Shown here: positions 9,931 through 21,240 of the stretch, one piece after another
Position numbering within the stretch: position 1 is the first letter of the stretch
How the letters are laid out: every line of letters begins with the position of its first letter
Assembly (NCBI GenBank): GCA_019694465.1
Contig: JAIBBV010000020.1
Span: 1 to 54,734 of the forward strand
Length of the DNA stretch: 54,734 nucleotides
Direction of reading: 5' to 3'
DNA from: Oligoflexia bacterium
GTDB lineage: Bacteria; Bdellovibrionota_C; UBA2361; JAFLCA01
Translations under genes and position numbers: made by a program
The notes under the pieces: generated by a model
Told to the model about the DNA's origin: nothing
Seen by the model: the letters and a program-made list of their open reading frames with translations, nothing else
The model's database searches: none

Positions 9931-11271
9931 ATGTCCGAACTTCAAAAAGTTGTAAATTTTTTCCAGCGTGAGCGAATCTACACGCTGGTATTAGTATTTA
10001 TCGCATCAGTTTGGCTGGTATATAGCCGCCGGCCAGATGCCGTGCTTAACCCCCAGTTTTTTGCTGAAGATGGCATTGTTTGGTACGCCAATGCATACCA
10101 TCACGGATTCAAGTGCCTATTCTGGCCCCAGGACGGCTACTTTCAGACTTTTTACAGAATTGTTGCTTTAGTAACTCAGCTCTTTGATATGCGACTTGCG
10201 CCCGTAATTTTTAATTACACAGCAATTGTTGTGCAGGTACTTCCGGTACTAATTTTATTTGCTCGACGATTTGATGCGCTTATTCCCTCATTCGCCATTC
10301 GCGGATTAGCAGCCCTGCTCTACCTGGGGCTACCAAATGCCGAAGAGCTGCACGCCAATTTAGCTTATGCTTATTGGCACCTTTCCTTAGCATGCCTGCT
10401 TGTGTTTGTTACCTACTCACCAAGCACCAATCGTTTACAGAAATATGCTGATATAGGTTTGGTTAGTCTTACTTCTATCTCCGGCGTAAGCGTAATATTT
10501 CTAGCTCCCAGCTGCTTATGGTTTATGTGGGCCAAGCGCAGCCTGGATCGCCTCGCCCTCTTTGTTCCCATCGCAGTTGGAGCCTTATTGCAAGTTTTGG
10601 GCGTATTTGTATTTGACCCACACAGTCGCTTCGTTGGGCAGTATGGCGCAAGCTTTTACAATTTCGTAACTATCATCGCATCGCAGCTATTTGTAGCCCC
10701 AATTCTGGGGGACAAGGGCTTTAGATTCCTCATTGAGAGCGGATATTACGTAGTTTCTCTAAAGTCCGCCCTAGTATGCCTATGGACAATATTAGTCTAC
10801 CTCTCGTGGCGACGTGCCCCGGCCGAACTAAAAGTTCTAATAATGTACGGATTGCTGATCGCATTTGTATCTCTATCTGCTCCCAATACTGGCAACGCCA
10901 ATCAGGTATTTTGGGATAATTTAAGTGGACCTGGCGCCGCCCCCCGCTACTGGTACTTTGCTACCCTGGCTCTGCAGGCGTCCCTTATCTTCTTGGCTAA
11001 TCAGCAGAGTAAGCATCATCTAGGCACACGTACCATAAGCAGCTTTCTACTTATCCTGTGCGTCATTGGGAGCGTCTGGAATTGGCGCTATAAACCCTGG
11101 CGCAATATGCATTTTAATAAACAAGTAGCGGCCTTCGAGCGATCTGAGCCCGGTACAATTACAACATTTAGATCAAGACCACCCGGCTTCGAAATGCGAC
11201 TTGAGAGACGTGCAACCTCGTTACGATCTGCGCCAGACAAGCAAGATGGGCAGGAACTGCCCCAGCAATAA
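9931..11271 (+). CDS. Polytopic membrane protein, possible GT-C glycosyltransferase
   Basis: 446 residues with roughly ten hydrophobic segments. After the first segment lies NPQFFAEDGIVWYANAY, with an acidic pair at about residues 46-47, placed like the catalytic Asp or Glu of GT-C enzymes. It is not closely similar by eye to the upstream 512-residue protein, so it is probably a different family rather than a tandem duplicate. The C-terminal 60 residues are basic and probably cytoplasmic. The pair may form a transcription unit. The assignment rests on topology and the acidic motif only. Confidence 0.6.
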   Translation: MSELQKVVNFFQRERIYTLVLVFIASVWLVYSRRPDAVLNPQFFAEDGIVWYANAYHHGFKCLFWPQDGYFQTFYRIVALVTQLFDMRLAPVIFNYTAIVVQVLPVLILFARRFDALIPSFAIRGLAALLYLGLPNAEELHANLAYAYWHLSLACLLVFVTYSPSTNRLQKYADIGLVSLTSISGVSVIFLAPSCLWFMWAKRSLDRLALFVPIAVGALLQVLGVFVFDPHSRFVGQYGASFYNFVTIIASQLFVAPILGDKGFRFLIESGYYVVSLKSALVCLWTILVYLSWRRAPAELKVLIMYGLLIAFVSLSAPNTGNANQVFWDNLSGPGAAPRYWYFATLALQASLIFLANQQSKHHLGTRTISSFLLILCVIGSVWNWRYKPWRNMHFNKQVAAFERSEPGTITTFRSRPPGFEMRLERRATSLRSAPDKQDGQELPQQ

Positions 11272-11295
11272 CTGCTATGATCGAGTAAATCTAGC

Positions 11296-11778
11296 TTAGC
11301 CCACCCTAGAGTGAAAACGCTTTCGCATGTACTGAACTGACATAACTAAAAGATAAATGATCCAAACCGGGGCAAGCAGCACGTAAGGGACAATAAAGAA
11401 TATATTTCCCTGAGCATCCGCAGTGGGATAAAAAATGTACCCCACCAACAGACACAGGAACGGCACTACCAGCAAAAGAAAGACTCGAAGTGCCTTTGTT
11501 GTGTACAATCCTAGACTGATTGAACCTACTGGAATAATAAAGGGAACACCAAAGGTGACTATTACCTGAGTGTAGCCAAGCAGGTATAAGCGCATGCCAT
11601 CTAGCGAAGTCCCTAGCGCTGAAAGAGCGTCAATTCTTTGCCGTACTGGCTCACCTAGTATGGCCACTAACCAACTGAGATTCCCGCGGCTAACTATGAA
11701 AAGCCCAACGCCCAAACCTGCTGTCAGTAGGAGTAGGACCAGCGCTGTACCACGAAGAAGTCTTACCAACATAAGCAC
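11296..11778 (-). CDS. Small polytopic membrane protein of unknown function
   Basis: 160 residues with about four hydrophobic segments (about 5-30, 60-82, 88-117 and 122-147) and a basic C-terminal tail (YMRKRFHSRVG). No motif is recognised. It is convergent with the preceding GT-C-like gene and lies just downstream of the amidotransferase gene on the same strand, 48 bases after its stop, so it may be the last gene of the long minus-strand operon. Confidence 0.55.
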   Translation of the reverse strand: MLMLVRLLRGTALVLLLLTAGLGVGLFIVSRGNLSWLVAILGEPVRQRIDALSALGTSLDGMRLYLLGYTQVIVTFGVPFIIPVGSISLGLYTTKALRVFLLLVVPFLCLLVGYIFYPTADAQGNIFFIVPYVLLAPVWIIYLLVMSVQYMRKRFHSRVG

Positions 11779-11826
11779 GATTCAATTACTCTTAATCGGA
11801 AAATCACTTTTGGTTGAGCAAGTGCG

Positions 11827-12555
11827 TTAGGATCTAATTTTCTGGGAAGCCTGCACAAAGCTTAGGAACAAACGTTCCCAAACTCCATCGCCTCGACCCA
11901 CAAGCAATTCTGGGTGGCACTGCACTCCAACCACATACTCAGGGCCTGTCCCCTCAATGCCCTCAATTAGTCCGGTATCATCATGCGCATTCGCTACCAG
12001 CCCCTTGCCAAGCTCCTTCACGGCCTGGTGGTGAAATGAATTTACATGCGCTGATTCCAGCCCTAGCGCTGCATGTAATCGCGTTGAAGAAGTGATTCGA
12101 ATATCGTGGGCATGCTCAAAGTCATCACCCAGTCCGTGCCCTGGCAAATGTGGGCGTTCAGCATTGATATCCTGGTACAAGCTACCCCCAAAGGCGACAT
12201 TGAGTACCTGACAGCCACGGCAAATTCCAAGGATTGGCAAGCCACGCTTGCGGGCCGCCTCCAGAACATAGAACTCACAAGCATCGCGCTCTTTATCGAC
12301 CGCGCCAAGATGTGGACTAGGCTGCTGATTATAGCGCGCAGGATCTACGTCCTCGCCCCCGGGCAGAAGGACGCCATGGGCCATGCCGACCAAATCCTCC
12401 ATCAGCTTTTGATCACCAATCCGCGGGGCAATAAATGGGTAGCCACCGGCTTGCAACACACAATCAAGGTATGACTGCCGCACGCCCAATAACGGCGTAC
12501 TTTGCGCATCATCCATTGCCGCTCGGCTGGCAAGCAAAATACGTGGAAGTTTCAT
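11827..12555 (-). CDS. Class I glutamine amidotransferase-like hydrolase (peptidase C26, PuuD type)
   Basis: A putative gamma-glutamyl hydrolase of 242 residues. The nucleophile elbow GICRGCQVLNVAFGG carries the catalytic Cys, and the His-Glu pair is in VQCHPELL. The oxyanion-region loop LLPGGEDVDPARY is typical of peptidase C26 members such as PuuD. Substrate is uncertain, since no putrescine genes are nearby. I place the start at the ATG at 12555, directly after the gltX stop codon, giving MKLPRILLASR; the frame is open 14 codons further upstream inside gltX. Likely cotranscribed with gltX. Confidence 0.85.
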   Translation of the reverse strand: MKLPRILLASRAAMDDAQSTPLLGVRQSYLDCVLQAGGYPFIAPRIGDQKLMEDLVGMAHGVLLPGGEDVDPARYNQQPSPHLGAVDKERDACEFYVLEAARKRGLPILGICRGCQVLNVAFGGSLYQDINAERPHLPGHGLGDDFEHAHDIRITSSTRLHAALGLESAHVNSFHHQAVKELGKGLVANAHDDTGLIEGIEGTGPEYVVGVQCHPELLVGRGDGVWERLFLSFVQASQKIRS

Positions 12556-12556
12556 A

Positions 12557-14050
12557 TTACGCAGCCTGCAGACTCGGCAATGCTTCCAGAGTTTCACGTA
12601 TACGCTTCATTGTGTCGTCTCTACCTAAGGCTTCAAGCGATTCAAACAATGGCGGAGTAACTTTCTTTCCGGTAACTGCAATGCGCACCACCCCAAACAG
12701 CGGGCCAAGCTTCATGCTAAATTCTTGTTCAAGTGGTCGCAATGCAGCCTCTAAATCATGCGCAACAAAGTTCTGCACAGCCTCTAAGCGCTTTTCAGCT
12801 GAGAGCAAAATTTCGCGAGCTTTTGCAGCATCTATTCCCTTTTGGAACATAGCTGGCAAATCACGCTCAATCTTATCCGTAAACAAGAACGCCACCATTT
12901 CTGGGACTTCCGTCATAAGACGCACACGCTCTTTGACTACCGCACTTACCTTATTGAAGCGATCCAAACGGGGGGTCAAGCCCGCCTTCTCAATGAACGG
13001 CAGTGCGCGCTTTACAAATTCTTCATTGCTAAGATTTCGGATGTAAACGCCATTCATCCAGTTTAGTTTGCTATAATCGAAAATTCCACCTGCGTTATTC
13101 ACGCGCTCCAACGAAAAACGTTTAATCAGCTCGTCGCGCGAGAAAACTTCCTGCTCCTCGCCCTCTCCGGGAGCCCAACCAATTAGCGAGACAAAATTAA
13201 GCAACGCTTCCGGAAGGTATCCGCCTTCACGGAACAAACTGACATGAGTTGCTCCATGCCGCTTGGAAAGCTTCTTGCCATCATTGCCCATAACATTAGG
13301 AAGATGCGCGAAAACAGGCATTTCCCAGCCCAGCGCCTCATACAAAAGTATGTGCAATGGCGCGGTAGCCAACCACTCATCTGCGCGCATAACGTGCGAA
13401 ATCTTCATGTCATGGTCATCAACCACAACCGCCAGGTGATAAGTTGGAAGTCCATCGCTCTTAAGCAACACCATGTCTCGCAAAGAGATGTTATCCCAAG
13501 TAACACGGCCCTTAACCGCATCCATCAAGGTAAGCGAGCGCTTAAGGGGCATACGGAAACGCACCACATGTTTGGCGCTAGCAGGGACATTTCGGTCACG
13601 ACAATAGCCGCTATAGCCAGGCAACTCCTTTCGCGCCATTTGTTCTAGACGCTCCCTCTCCAACATTTCCGGGGTACAGTCACAGCGATAAGCTGCTCCG
13701 CAGCGGATCAGCTCCTCCGCTACTTCCTGATAACGGACACGCCGCAAAGATTGTATATATGGACCATACGGGCCACCTATTTCTGGAGCCCCCTCCCAGA
13801 GTTCGCCCACCATCTCCAAATCCTTGCGGCTAGGCCCCTCGTCAACATCGATACCCATCCAGGCCAGATCTTCCAGCAAGGCACGAATCGCGCCTGGCAC
13901 CAATCGCTCTTGGTCGGTGTCTTCTACGCGCAGGAGGAACTTACCGCCGAAATGCCGCGCCAAAAGCCAAGCAAAGATTGTTGTGCGAACTGATCCAACA
14001 TGCAAAAAGCCAGTCGGACTAGGAGCAAAACGTGTTCGAACTTCTTTCAT
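12557..14050 (-). CDS. gltX: Glutamyl-tRNA synthetase
   Basis: Class I aminoacyl-tRNA synthetase that charges tRNA with glutamate. 497 residues. The HIGH signature appears as the variant HVGS in APSPTGFLHVGS (about residues 8-19), and the KMSKS loop as KLSKR (about 256-260). The catalytic-domain segment LLRVEDTDQER is intact. The C-terminal anticodon-binding part has the length expected for the bacterial discriminating or non-discriminating enzymes; no second copy is in the window, and discrimination cannot be judged. It lies 11 bases after ligA. Confidence 0.96.
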   Translation of the reverse strand: MKEVRTRFAPSPTGFLHVGSVRTTIFAWLLARHFGGKFLLRVEDTDQERLVPGAIRALLEDLAWMGIDVDEGPSRKDLEMVGELWEGAPEIGGPYGPYIQSLRRVRYQEVAEELIRCGAAYRCDCTPEMLERERLEQMARKELPGYSGYCRDRNVPASAKHVVRFRMPLKRSLTLMDAVKGRVTWDNISLRDMVLLKSDGLPTYHLAVVVDDHDMKISHVMRADEWLATAPLHILLYEALGWEMPVFAHLPNVMGNDGKKLSKRHGATHVSLFREGGYLPEALLNFVSLIGWAPGEGEEQEVFSRDELIKRFSLERVNNAGGIFDYSKLNWMNGVYIRNLSNEEFVKRALPFIEKAGLTPRLDRFNKVSAVVKERVRLMTEVPEMVAFLFTDKIERDLPAMFQKGIDAAKAREILLSAEKRLEAVQNFVAHDLEAALRPLEQEFSMKLGPLFGVVRIAVTGKKVTPPLFESLEALGRDDTMKRIRETLEALPSLQAA

Positions 14051-14061
14051 AAATCACCATC

Positions 14062-16107
<2,046 letters not shown>

Positions 16108-16119
16108 CTAACTTGGCAC

Positions 16120-17391
16120 CTACAGGGCTGCTCCACGCTTGGCCTCCAAGGGCGATCTAACTACACCATTCAAATTTTGCATAACTCGGTCAAATCGCAA
16201 AAGCACCTCTGACCAGGCATACTTTGTACGCACGTAATCTAACCCCGCAGCAGACAAGTCGTTTCGTAATTCAGCACTCACGCTTAACTCCCCAAGCACT
16301 GCCGCGAAATCGGCTGCGGAACCAAAATAGAGCCCACCACCAGACTCGATCACGTGATGTTTGGTTACCTCACAAGCAGCGTTTACAAGTACAGGAGTGC
16401 CTAACATCCAAGCTTCCATGAGAACTATCGAAAATGACTCGTTCGTAGATGGCTGACACAGGGCACGCGCATGTCGAATCAATCTCCGCTTCTCGTCCTC
16501 CGTTACATGTCCAACATCGACAATGTCCTGGCGCTTACGCGCAGTCGGTCGCTCTAAATCATCGAATGAACCAGCTCCAGCAATAACTAGGCGCAGGTCG
16601 CTCAACTCGGGGAACCTATCCTTAGCGGCGCAAAAATAATCCAACAATAGGTGCGCATTCTTTCCCGTTTCCTTACGTCCGACATAAAGTACATACGGGA
16701 AGTCGCTATCAAAATAGGGGCGAAGCCCACTTACATACTCGTCAGCATAAGGCTCAAAGCCCATTCCGACCTCACCTCCTGCGATTGGCCCATAAAGCCT
16801 TTGCGCCAAATCACGCTCGGGGCTGGCGTTAAACAGTGCTCCGCGCACCTGTCGGAACATACTGGCAATTACATCGACATAGGCGTTGGCCTCATCGTGC
16901 AAACATGGAATCAAGATGGCCTTGTCTGGGACTAAGAGCGAGCCCCAAAAAGTAGTACCAAACAGATAGGGTGCGAAGAAAAAGGCGTCAAATTCATCGT
17001 AACGCGAGAGTATTTCCGAATACAGCGCATCTGAGCTGACGCTCTCCTGCATCCATTCAATTTGATCATCCACGCTGAGGGGAATTCCATCGTTCAAATG
17101 AATCTGGTGGCGAACCCATACATCAAGATTTCGCTCATTCACCGGGAAACGCCGAGTCAGAACACCGAACTCCTTTGAGACACCAGCTGCTAACTCATTG
17201 GCCCAAGTTCGATTATCACGCGCACAAGTAGTAAGCACTTCGACGCTATCGCCACGTGCCTGCAGCCGCTGTGCCAGAACACCGACCAAAGTTTCTATAC
17301 CACCGGCGATCCCTTCACCGAAACGAGGAACGACAAAGGCATATTTGGCTAGCGTGCGCCCAAGGCGCTGCACTTTCTCTACTTCAGCCAT
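16120..17391 (-). CDS. Glycosyltransferase family 4
   Basis: GT-B fold retaining glycosyltransferase of 423 residues, probably for surface polysaccharide. The N-terminal domain has the glycine-rich acceptor-side loop RFGEGIAGGIETLVG (about 23-37). The C-terminal domain has YVGRKETGKN and the EX7E motif in NESFSIVLMEA. The ATG has GGAG six bases upstream. Its start overlaps the end of the preceding glycosyltransferase gene by 13 bases, which points to translational coupling. Donor and acceptor sugars are unknown. Confidence 0.88.
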   Translation of the reverse strand: MAEVEKVQRLGRTLAKYAFVVPRFGEGIAGGIETLVGVLAQRLQARGDSVEVLTTCARDNRTWANELAAGVSKEFGVLTRRFPVNERNLDVWVRHQIHLNDGIPLSVDDQIEWMQESVSSDALYSEILSRYDEFDAFFFAPYLFGTTFWGSLLVPDKAILIPCLHDEANAYVDVIASMFRQVRGALFNASPERDLAQRLYGPIAGGEVGMGFEPYADEYVSGLRPYFDSDFPYVLYVGRKETGKNAHLLLDYFCAAKDRFPELSDLRLVIAGAGSFDDLERPTARKRQDIVDVGHVTEDEKRRLIRHARALCQPSTNESFSIVLMEAWMLGTPVLVNAACEVTKHHVIESGGGLYFGSAADFAAVLGELSVSAELRNDLSAAGLDYVRTKYAWSEVLLRFDRVMQNLNGVVRSPLEAKRGAAL

Positions 17392-18725
17392 CCAAACTCC
17401 TCCATAATCGGAGCAATCAGCCTGCTAGCGTTGATTGGACTACCTAAGTCCGACTCACAGTTAGATTTACCAACAGCGCCATAAGCTGGGCCGGCAAGAG
17501 TAAGTGCCTCCTTGGCTACATCTAACCGCGCTTGTGATTCAAAATTCGCCCAGGCAGCGCGGAAACGAGCATAACGAGATGCACTATCGAGAAGTAGCGC
17601 CACTAGATCACGCGCCACAATACTGGCCGTACAACGTTGCAGCGCATACTCACGGGCGCGCAATCCAGTCTGGCGATGCTGGCCAGCACATATCTGCCGC
17701 AGATAATCCAAGATTTGACTTGATTCTGTCTGGCCAGGCTCGATGGCCAAAAATGCATTAGTAGGTAGATAGTCTGGCGCACCAAAAGTGGTAACCATGC
17801 ATGGAAGCTCGGCCGCCATACTTAAAGCGAGATAGGGATCAGGCTGCCCATAGACTGAGAATAAAGGATGCAAGGCAACATCAATCTGCTTACTTAGGCC
17901 CTGCCAAGCTCTTGGGCTACGACCCACCACAAATTCAATATGTGTTACTTCAAATTCGGCTGCCAAATTCATGGCATGCTCGCGCTCTGCTTGCTCCAAA
18001 AGCCAATAAAGTTTGTAGGGTCGCTCAAGCTCGGCTAAAGCTTGCAGGACTTTATGGGCACGCTGCTCTATACGTGCAGAGCCACAAAAACCAACTCGTA
18101 ATACATCTGCAGCTGAGCGCTCAGCTGTCGGCTGATCAGGAATAGGTAGCGGGAGGCAAACTGACTCCTCAGGCATTCCATTAGTTGAAAGCCTCATCCC
18201 ACAACTTCGGCGATATTCAGCGTGCGAAGCAGGATTAGAAAATATGGCTCTCCAGGCCCAGGCCGACTCACGGAAACCGAAGGGACCAAATTGTTCGAGC
18301 TCCTCACCACGCTCTGGCCACTCTAACTTCGGGTCATTGAACTTTCTCAGAGCATACTGCCAAGGGCTGTTTAAGATTGGCTCCGGACCGAAACTAGTAA
18401 AAATAATGTCGTGGAACCACACCAGCCCTGGCATTTGCCCTAAATGTACGCGCACAAAGTTGGAGGTACGCGCATCTTCAAGTTGATAAAAAACTAAATC
18501 AAATGGATTAGCGCGATCTACGGCATAGGCCGAGACATAGTGATGAGTTGGAAAATCTTGATGCTGCTCAAAGCCATTATGAAATAGCTCAATTTCAAAG
18601 TGTTGCGCCAAGTGCGGCAGCAAAAGCTCGCTAGCATAAGCACTGACGGAGATGCTGTCCTGTCCTCCCAGGTTCAGGGGCGAGAACCAGGCCAGCCTCA
18701 GTTTTCCTTCTGCACTACGCGGCAT
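17379..18725 (-). CDS. Glycosyltransferase, GT-B type
   Basis: 448 residues. The N-terminal part reads LRLAWFSPLNLGGQDSISVS, followed by PFDLVFYQLEDARTSNFV and GLVWFHD, a pattern seen in GT4-related glycosyltransferases of large polysaccharide clusters. The C-terminal half carries VGFCGSARIEQRAHKVLQAL and LALSMAAELPCMVTTFGA, where the usual nucleotide-sugar contact Glu pair is weak. Catalytic status is therefore less certain than for its neighbours. It overlaps both adjacent glycosyltransferase genes by 11-13 bases, so the three are almost certainly made together. Confidence 0.78.
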   Translation of the reverse strand: MPRSAEGKLRLAWFSPLNLGGQDSISVSAYASELLLPHLAQHFEIELFHNGFEQHQDFPTHHYVSAYAVDRANPFDLVFYQLEDARTSNFVRVHLGQMPGLVWFHDIIFTSFGPEPILNSPWQYALRKFNDPKLEWPERGEELEQFGPFGFRESAWAWRAIFSNPASHAEYRRSCGMRLSTNGMPEESVCLPLPIPDQPTAERSAADVLRVGFCGSARIEQRAHKVLQALAELERPYKLYWLLEQAEREHAMNLAAEFEVTHIEFVVGRSPRAWQGLSKQIDVALHPLFSVYGQPDPYLALSMAAELPCMVTTFGAPDYLPTNAFLAIEPGQTESSQILDYLRQICAGQHRQTGLRAREYALQRCTASIVARDLVALLLDSASRYARFRAAWANFESQARLDVAKEALTLAGPAYGAVGKSNCESDLGSPINASRLIAPIMEEFGWLK

Positions 18726-19800
18726 GACGCACGTTACCCAATACAGAAGTAAGTCCGTTCACTACGCCATCCCACCCGGCATGCAAAAGCCCAGCTTGTG
18801 TGACGAAGTCCCTACCCCTCTGCCCCATGGCGCGTGCTTGCTCGGGGGCGTGCACCAATGAGTTAATACCATGACCTATTCCATCTATGGTTGGCTCGAG
18901 CACCAAGCCATTCACGCCATGCTGCACAAACTCCAAAGTCCCACCACTGTCGCGACCCGTAATTACTGGTCGCCCTGAGGCCATAGCCTCCAAAGTGACA
19001 TACCCATAATCTTCATTGTGCGGAGCATAATAAACGGCGAAGGCTTTGGCATACAGGTCAAGCAATGCATTATCATCGACGCGGCCAAGGAATTCTACGC
19101 GTCGCTCTAGATTATGCTTGGCCGTTTCATTTTTTAAATAGTCCAGCACTCCAGGTTCATCCTCAGTTCCAACTATTTTTAGCTTGATGAATGGCTGCAC
19201 AATCGGCATAGCCTTCAGCATTAGATCGACTCGCTTTATTCCACACAGTCTGCCAACCGATAGAATGTATTTCTCAGGCTCTTCGCTACGGTAACGGTCT
19301 CCCATCGGCAATGGTGGATACAGAACCTGCCCCGCAATGCCGTTAAAATTTCTAAGGCGCTCAATCACTGTGCGCGAAATTCCTGAGACGTAGCCACACT
19401 CAGAGATGGCTTTGGTGTCAGCATCTATCAGCATGCGCCGCAATGCTTCGTCGCGTGGGTCATCCGAAAAGTCGCTGTACGGACCAGCGTGTAGATCATA
19501 AATTGGCCTGTGCTGATGGACTAACCAGAGCGCCTTACGTGGATGTCGCACAAAGTAAGTTGGAAACTTGGTAGCTATTACAAGATCAACTTTTTTTCCA
19601 CCAAAAGACTCTAAATCGAGTGCGCGCCACAGCGCGATCTGATTAAGAAGACCTTCCTTGGGCGGACATTTAAAGGGTAGCTCAACGCTATCCACGTCAT
19701 GGCCGCGTCGCTTAAGCTCACGCATTAAGGAACCTACAAGCACATCCTGACCACCACGCGTGAAAGGTACTTTTGCACTAAGAACGAGTATATTGGCCAC
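18715..19800 (-). CDS. Glycosyltransferase family 4
   Basis: 361 residues, GT-B fold. The N-terminal domain reads ILVLSAKVPFTRGGQDVLVG with the usual glycine-rich loop, then LWLVHQHRPIYDL. The C-terminal domain has YILSVGRLCGIKRVDLMLKA and a clear EX7E motif in NEDYGYVTLEAMASGRPV. GTG start, six bases after the methyltransferase stop. The context is an operon with kdsD, a methyltransferase and two other glycosyltransferases, so O-antigen or capsule assembly is the likely job. Donor sugar unknown. Confidence 0.88.
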   Translation of the reverse strand: MANILVLSAKVPFTRGGQDVLVGSLMRELKRRGHDVDSVELPFKCPPKEGLLNQIALWRALDLESFGGKKVDLVIATKFPTYFVRHPRKALWLVHQHRPIYDLHAGPYSDFSDDPRDEALRRMLIDADTKAISECGYVSGISRTVIERLRNFNGIAGQVLYPPLPMGDRYRSEEPEKYILSVGRLCGIKRVDLMLKAMPIVQPFIKLKIVGTEDEPGVLDYLKNETAKHNLERRVEFLGRVDDNALLDLYAKAFAVYYAPHNEDYGYVTLEAMASGRPVITGRDSGGTLEFVQHGVNGLVLEPTIDGIGHGINSLVHAPEQARAMGQRGRDFVTQAGLLHAGWDGVVNGLTSVLGNVRHAA

Positions 19801-19806
19801 AGCTGA

Positions 19807-21231
19807 CTAGGCCTCCGCAATAATGCAATAGTCCTGCGGGGCGTAAAGCCAATCATTCAGCTGCCTGATGTTACGATTCAACATTTGCAGCGCGAAAGAC
19901 AGACGCGGCGGCATGTCTTCTGAGACCGGCACATTCTGAAGCTTACCACCATCCGCTACCGGCGACAGCAAGCGAATCTCCTTGACCTTAAGACCAGCTA
20001 AGGTCGCCGCATACTCGAGCGTATCTGGATGCAGTGGCCATACGTGCGTCGGATCGCGGAAGTAATTTGAAGTCAGCGCAAGCAGCGAACGCGGATTGAT
20101 AGTTTCAAATACTACTCTACCGCCAGGTGCGACCTTACTAGCGGCGAGTCGGAACAGCTTCTCCAATATCGGTCGAGGCAAATGCTCCACTACCTGCACA
20201 GCGATCAGTCCACCCAATGAGGCATCAGCCAGGGATTCAAGATGCGCGATTCCGTCTCCTAGCTTGGCCTCAAGGCCAGCCGCTAAACATGTCGCGACCA
20301 TGGCCGGGTCCATATCAACTGCGTATGAACGAATCCCTGCTTGCTTAAATAGACTCTGTAACTCTCCGCGCCCGGCTCCAATTTCAAGTACTGGCGCAGT
20401 AGCGGCGCTAAAGATTGGCGGATAAATCTCGAGATGCCTGCGCACGTCTTCCTGACTGCCGCGATAGCGATTCTCAAGCAACAAGTAGGAATAGTTGCCA
20501 GTAACGCTGTCGCTTGACGCAGCCGCCTGACTGGCTTTATCGACCTGCGCTGTAAGTGGCAAGCGCGAAACAATCGATTCTAACCCACGCACAACCGAAT
20601 CCAAGGTTCGAATCTTTGCCTCGTGCTGATCTAACAGACCACCGCCACGGAGCTCAGAAAGAGAGGTTTCGACGAGCTCCAAGACACGCCTTTCCAGCAT
20701 GCGCATGGAGGCACTTTGCTCATCATTAATGCGCTCAATTCGCTCAAGCGCCTTACCCACATCATAATCAATCTTCCTAATCAGCTCCCAGAACACAGCC
20801 GAGTCTCTGGCTCCAATATACTTGGAAACATCGTTCAAGAAGCGAACCAGATTGGTGTTAAACTCTCGTTCAGAGGCTAGGTAATCTTTCAACAAAGATT
20901 CCCAAAGAACACGCATAACCTTGCGTTTCACGGCCACGATGCTGCGGCCAATAATGCCCCCACGATGGGAGCTAATAGCATCCAGATTCAAGCGCGAGCT
21001 GTATGTGTACATGCGATTCAGATTGCGCAACTCCTCGGAGTTCACAACTTCATCGGCACGCTTGGCTTGCTGGCCATCAACATCGACTTTGACTGGCTTG
21101 AACTGCACACGCTTGTCGCTATGGGCAGCCACATCGTCCTTTAGCCGCGTGCGAATTTTTGCCATCAATTCGGCTACGTTCGGCTTGGCGCTGCGTTGCT
21201 CACTCTCTAAATTCTCGGATGCCATTCCCAT
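19807..21231 (-). CDS. Coiled-coil protein with C-terminal SAM methyltransferase domain
   Basis: 474 residues in two parts. Residues 1-230 are charged and helical, with heptad-like stretches at about 145-225 (for example YDVGKALERIERINDE and AKIRTLDSVVRGLESIVSRL). Residues 245-425 form a class I methyltransferase: ENRYRGSQEDVRRHLEIY, then motif I VLEIGAGRGE (281-290), the acidic cofactor residue in AVDMD, and GGLIAVQVVEHL. ENRYRGS-type motifs occur in methyltransferases of polysaccharide clusters, where chain-end methylation stops polymerisation. Between kdsD and glycosyltransferases, a chain terminator or length ruler is a reasonable guess. No kinase domain is present. Confidence 0.8.
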   Translation of the reverse strand: MGMASENLESEQRSAKPNVAELMAKIRTRLKDDVAAHSDKRVQFKPVKVDVDGQQAKRADEVVNSEELRNLNRMYTYSSRLNLDAISSHRGGIIGRSIVAVKRKVMRVLWESLLKDYLASEREFNTNLVRFLNDVSKYIGARDSAVFWELIRKIDYDVGKALERIERINDEQSASMRMLERRVLELVETSLSELRGGGLLDQHEAKIRTLDSVVRGLESIVSRLPLTAQVDKASQAAASSDSVTGNYSYLLLENRYRGSQEDVRRHLEIYPPIFSAATAPVLEIGAGRGELQSLFKQAGIRSYAVDMDPAMVATCLAAGLEAKLGDGIAHLESLADASLGGLIAVQVVEHLPRPILEKLFRLAASKVAPGGRVVFETINPRSLLALTSNYFRDPTHVWPLHPDTLEYAATLAGLKVKEIRLLSPVADGGKLQNVPVSEDMPPRLSFALQMLNRNIRQLNDWLYAPQDYCIIAEA

Positions 21232-21240
21232 ATTACAAAT

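Noticed and set aside
12435..13046. 203-codon plus-strand frame opposite gltX and the amidotransferase
   Set aside because: Runs across two certain genes on the opposite strand and has no recognisable protein character.
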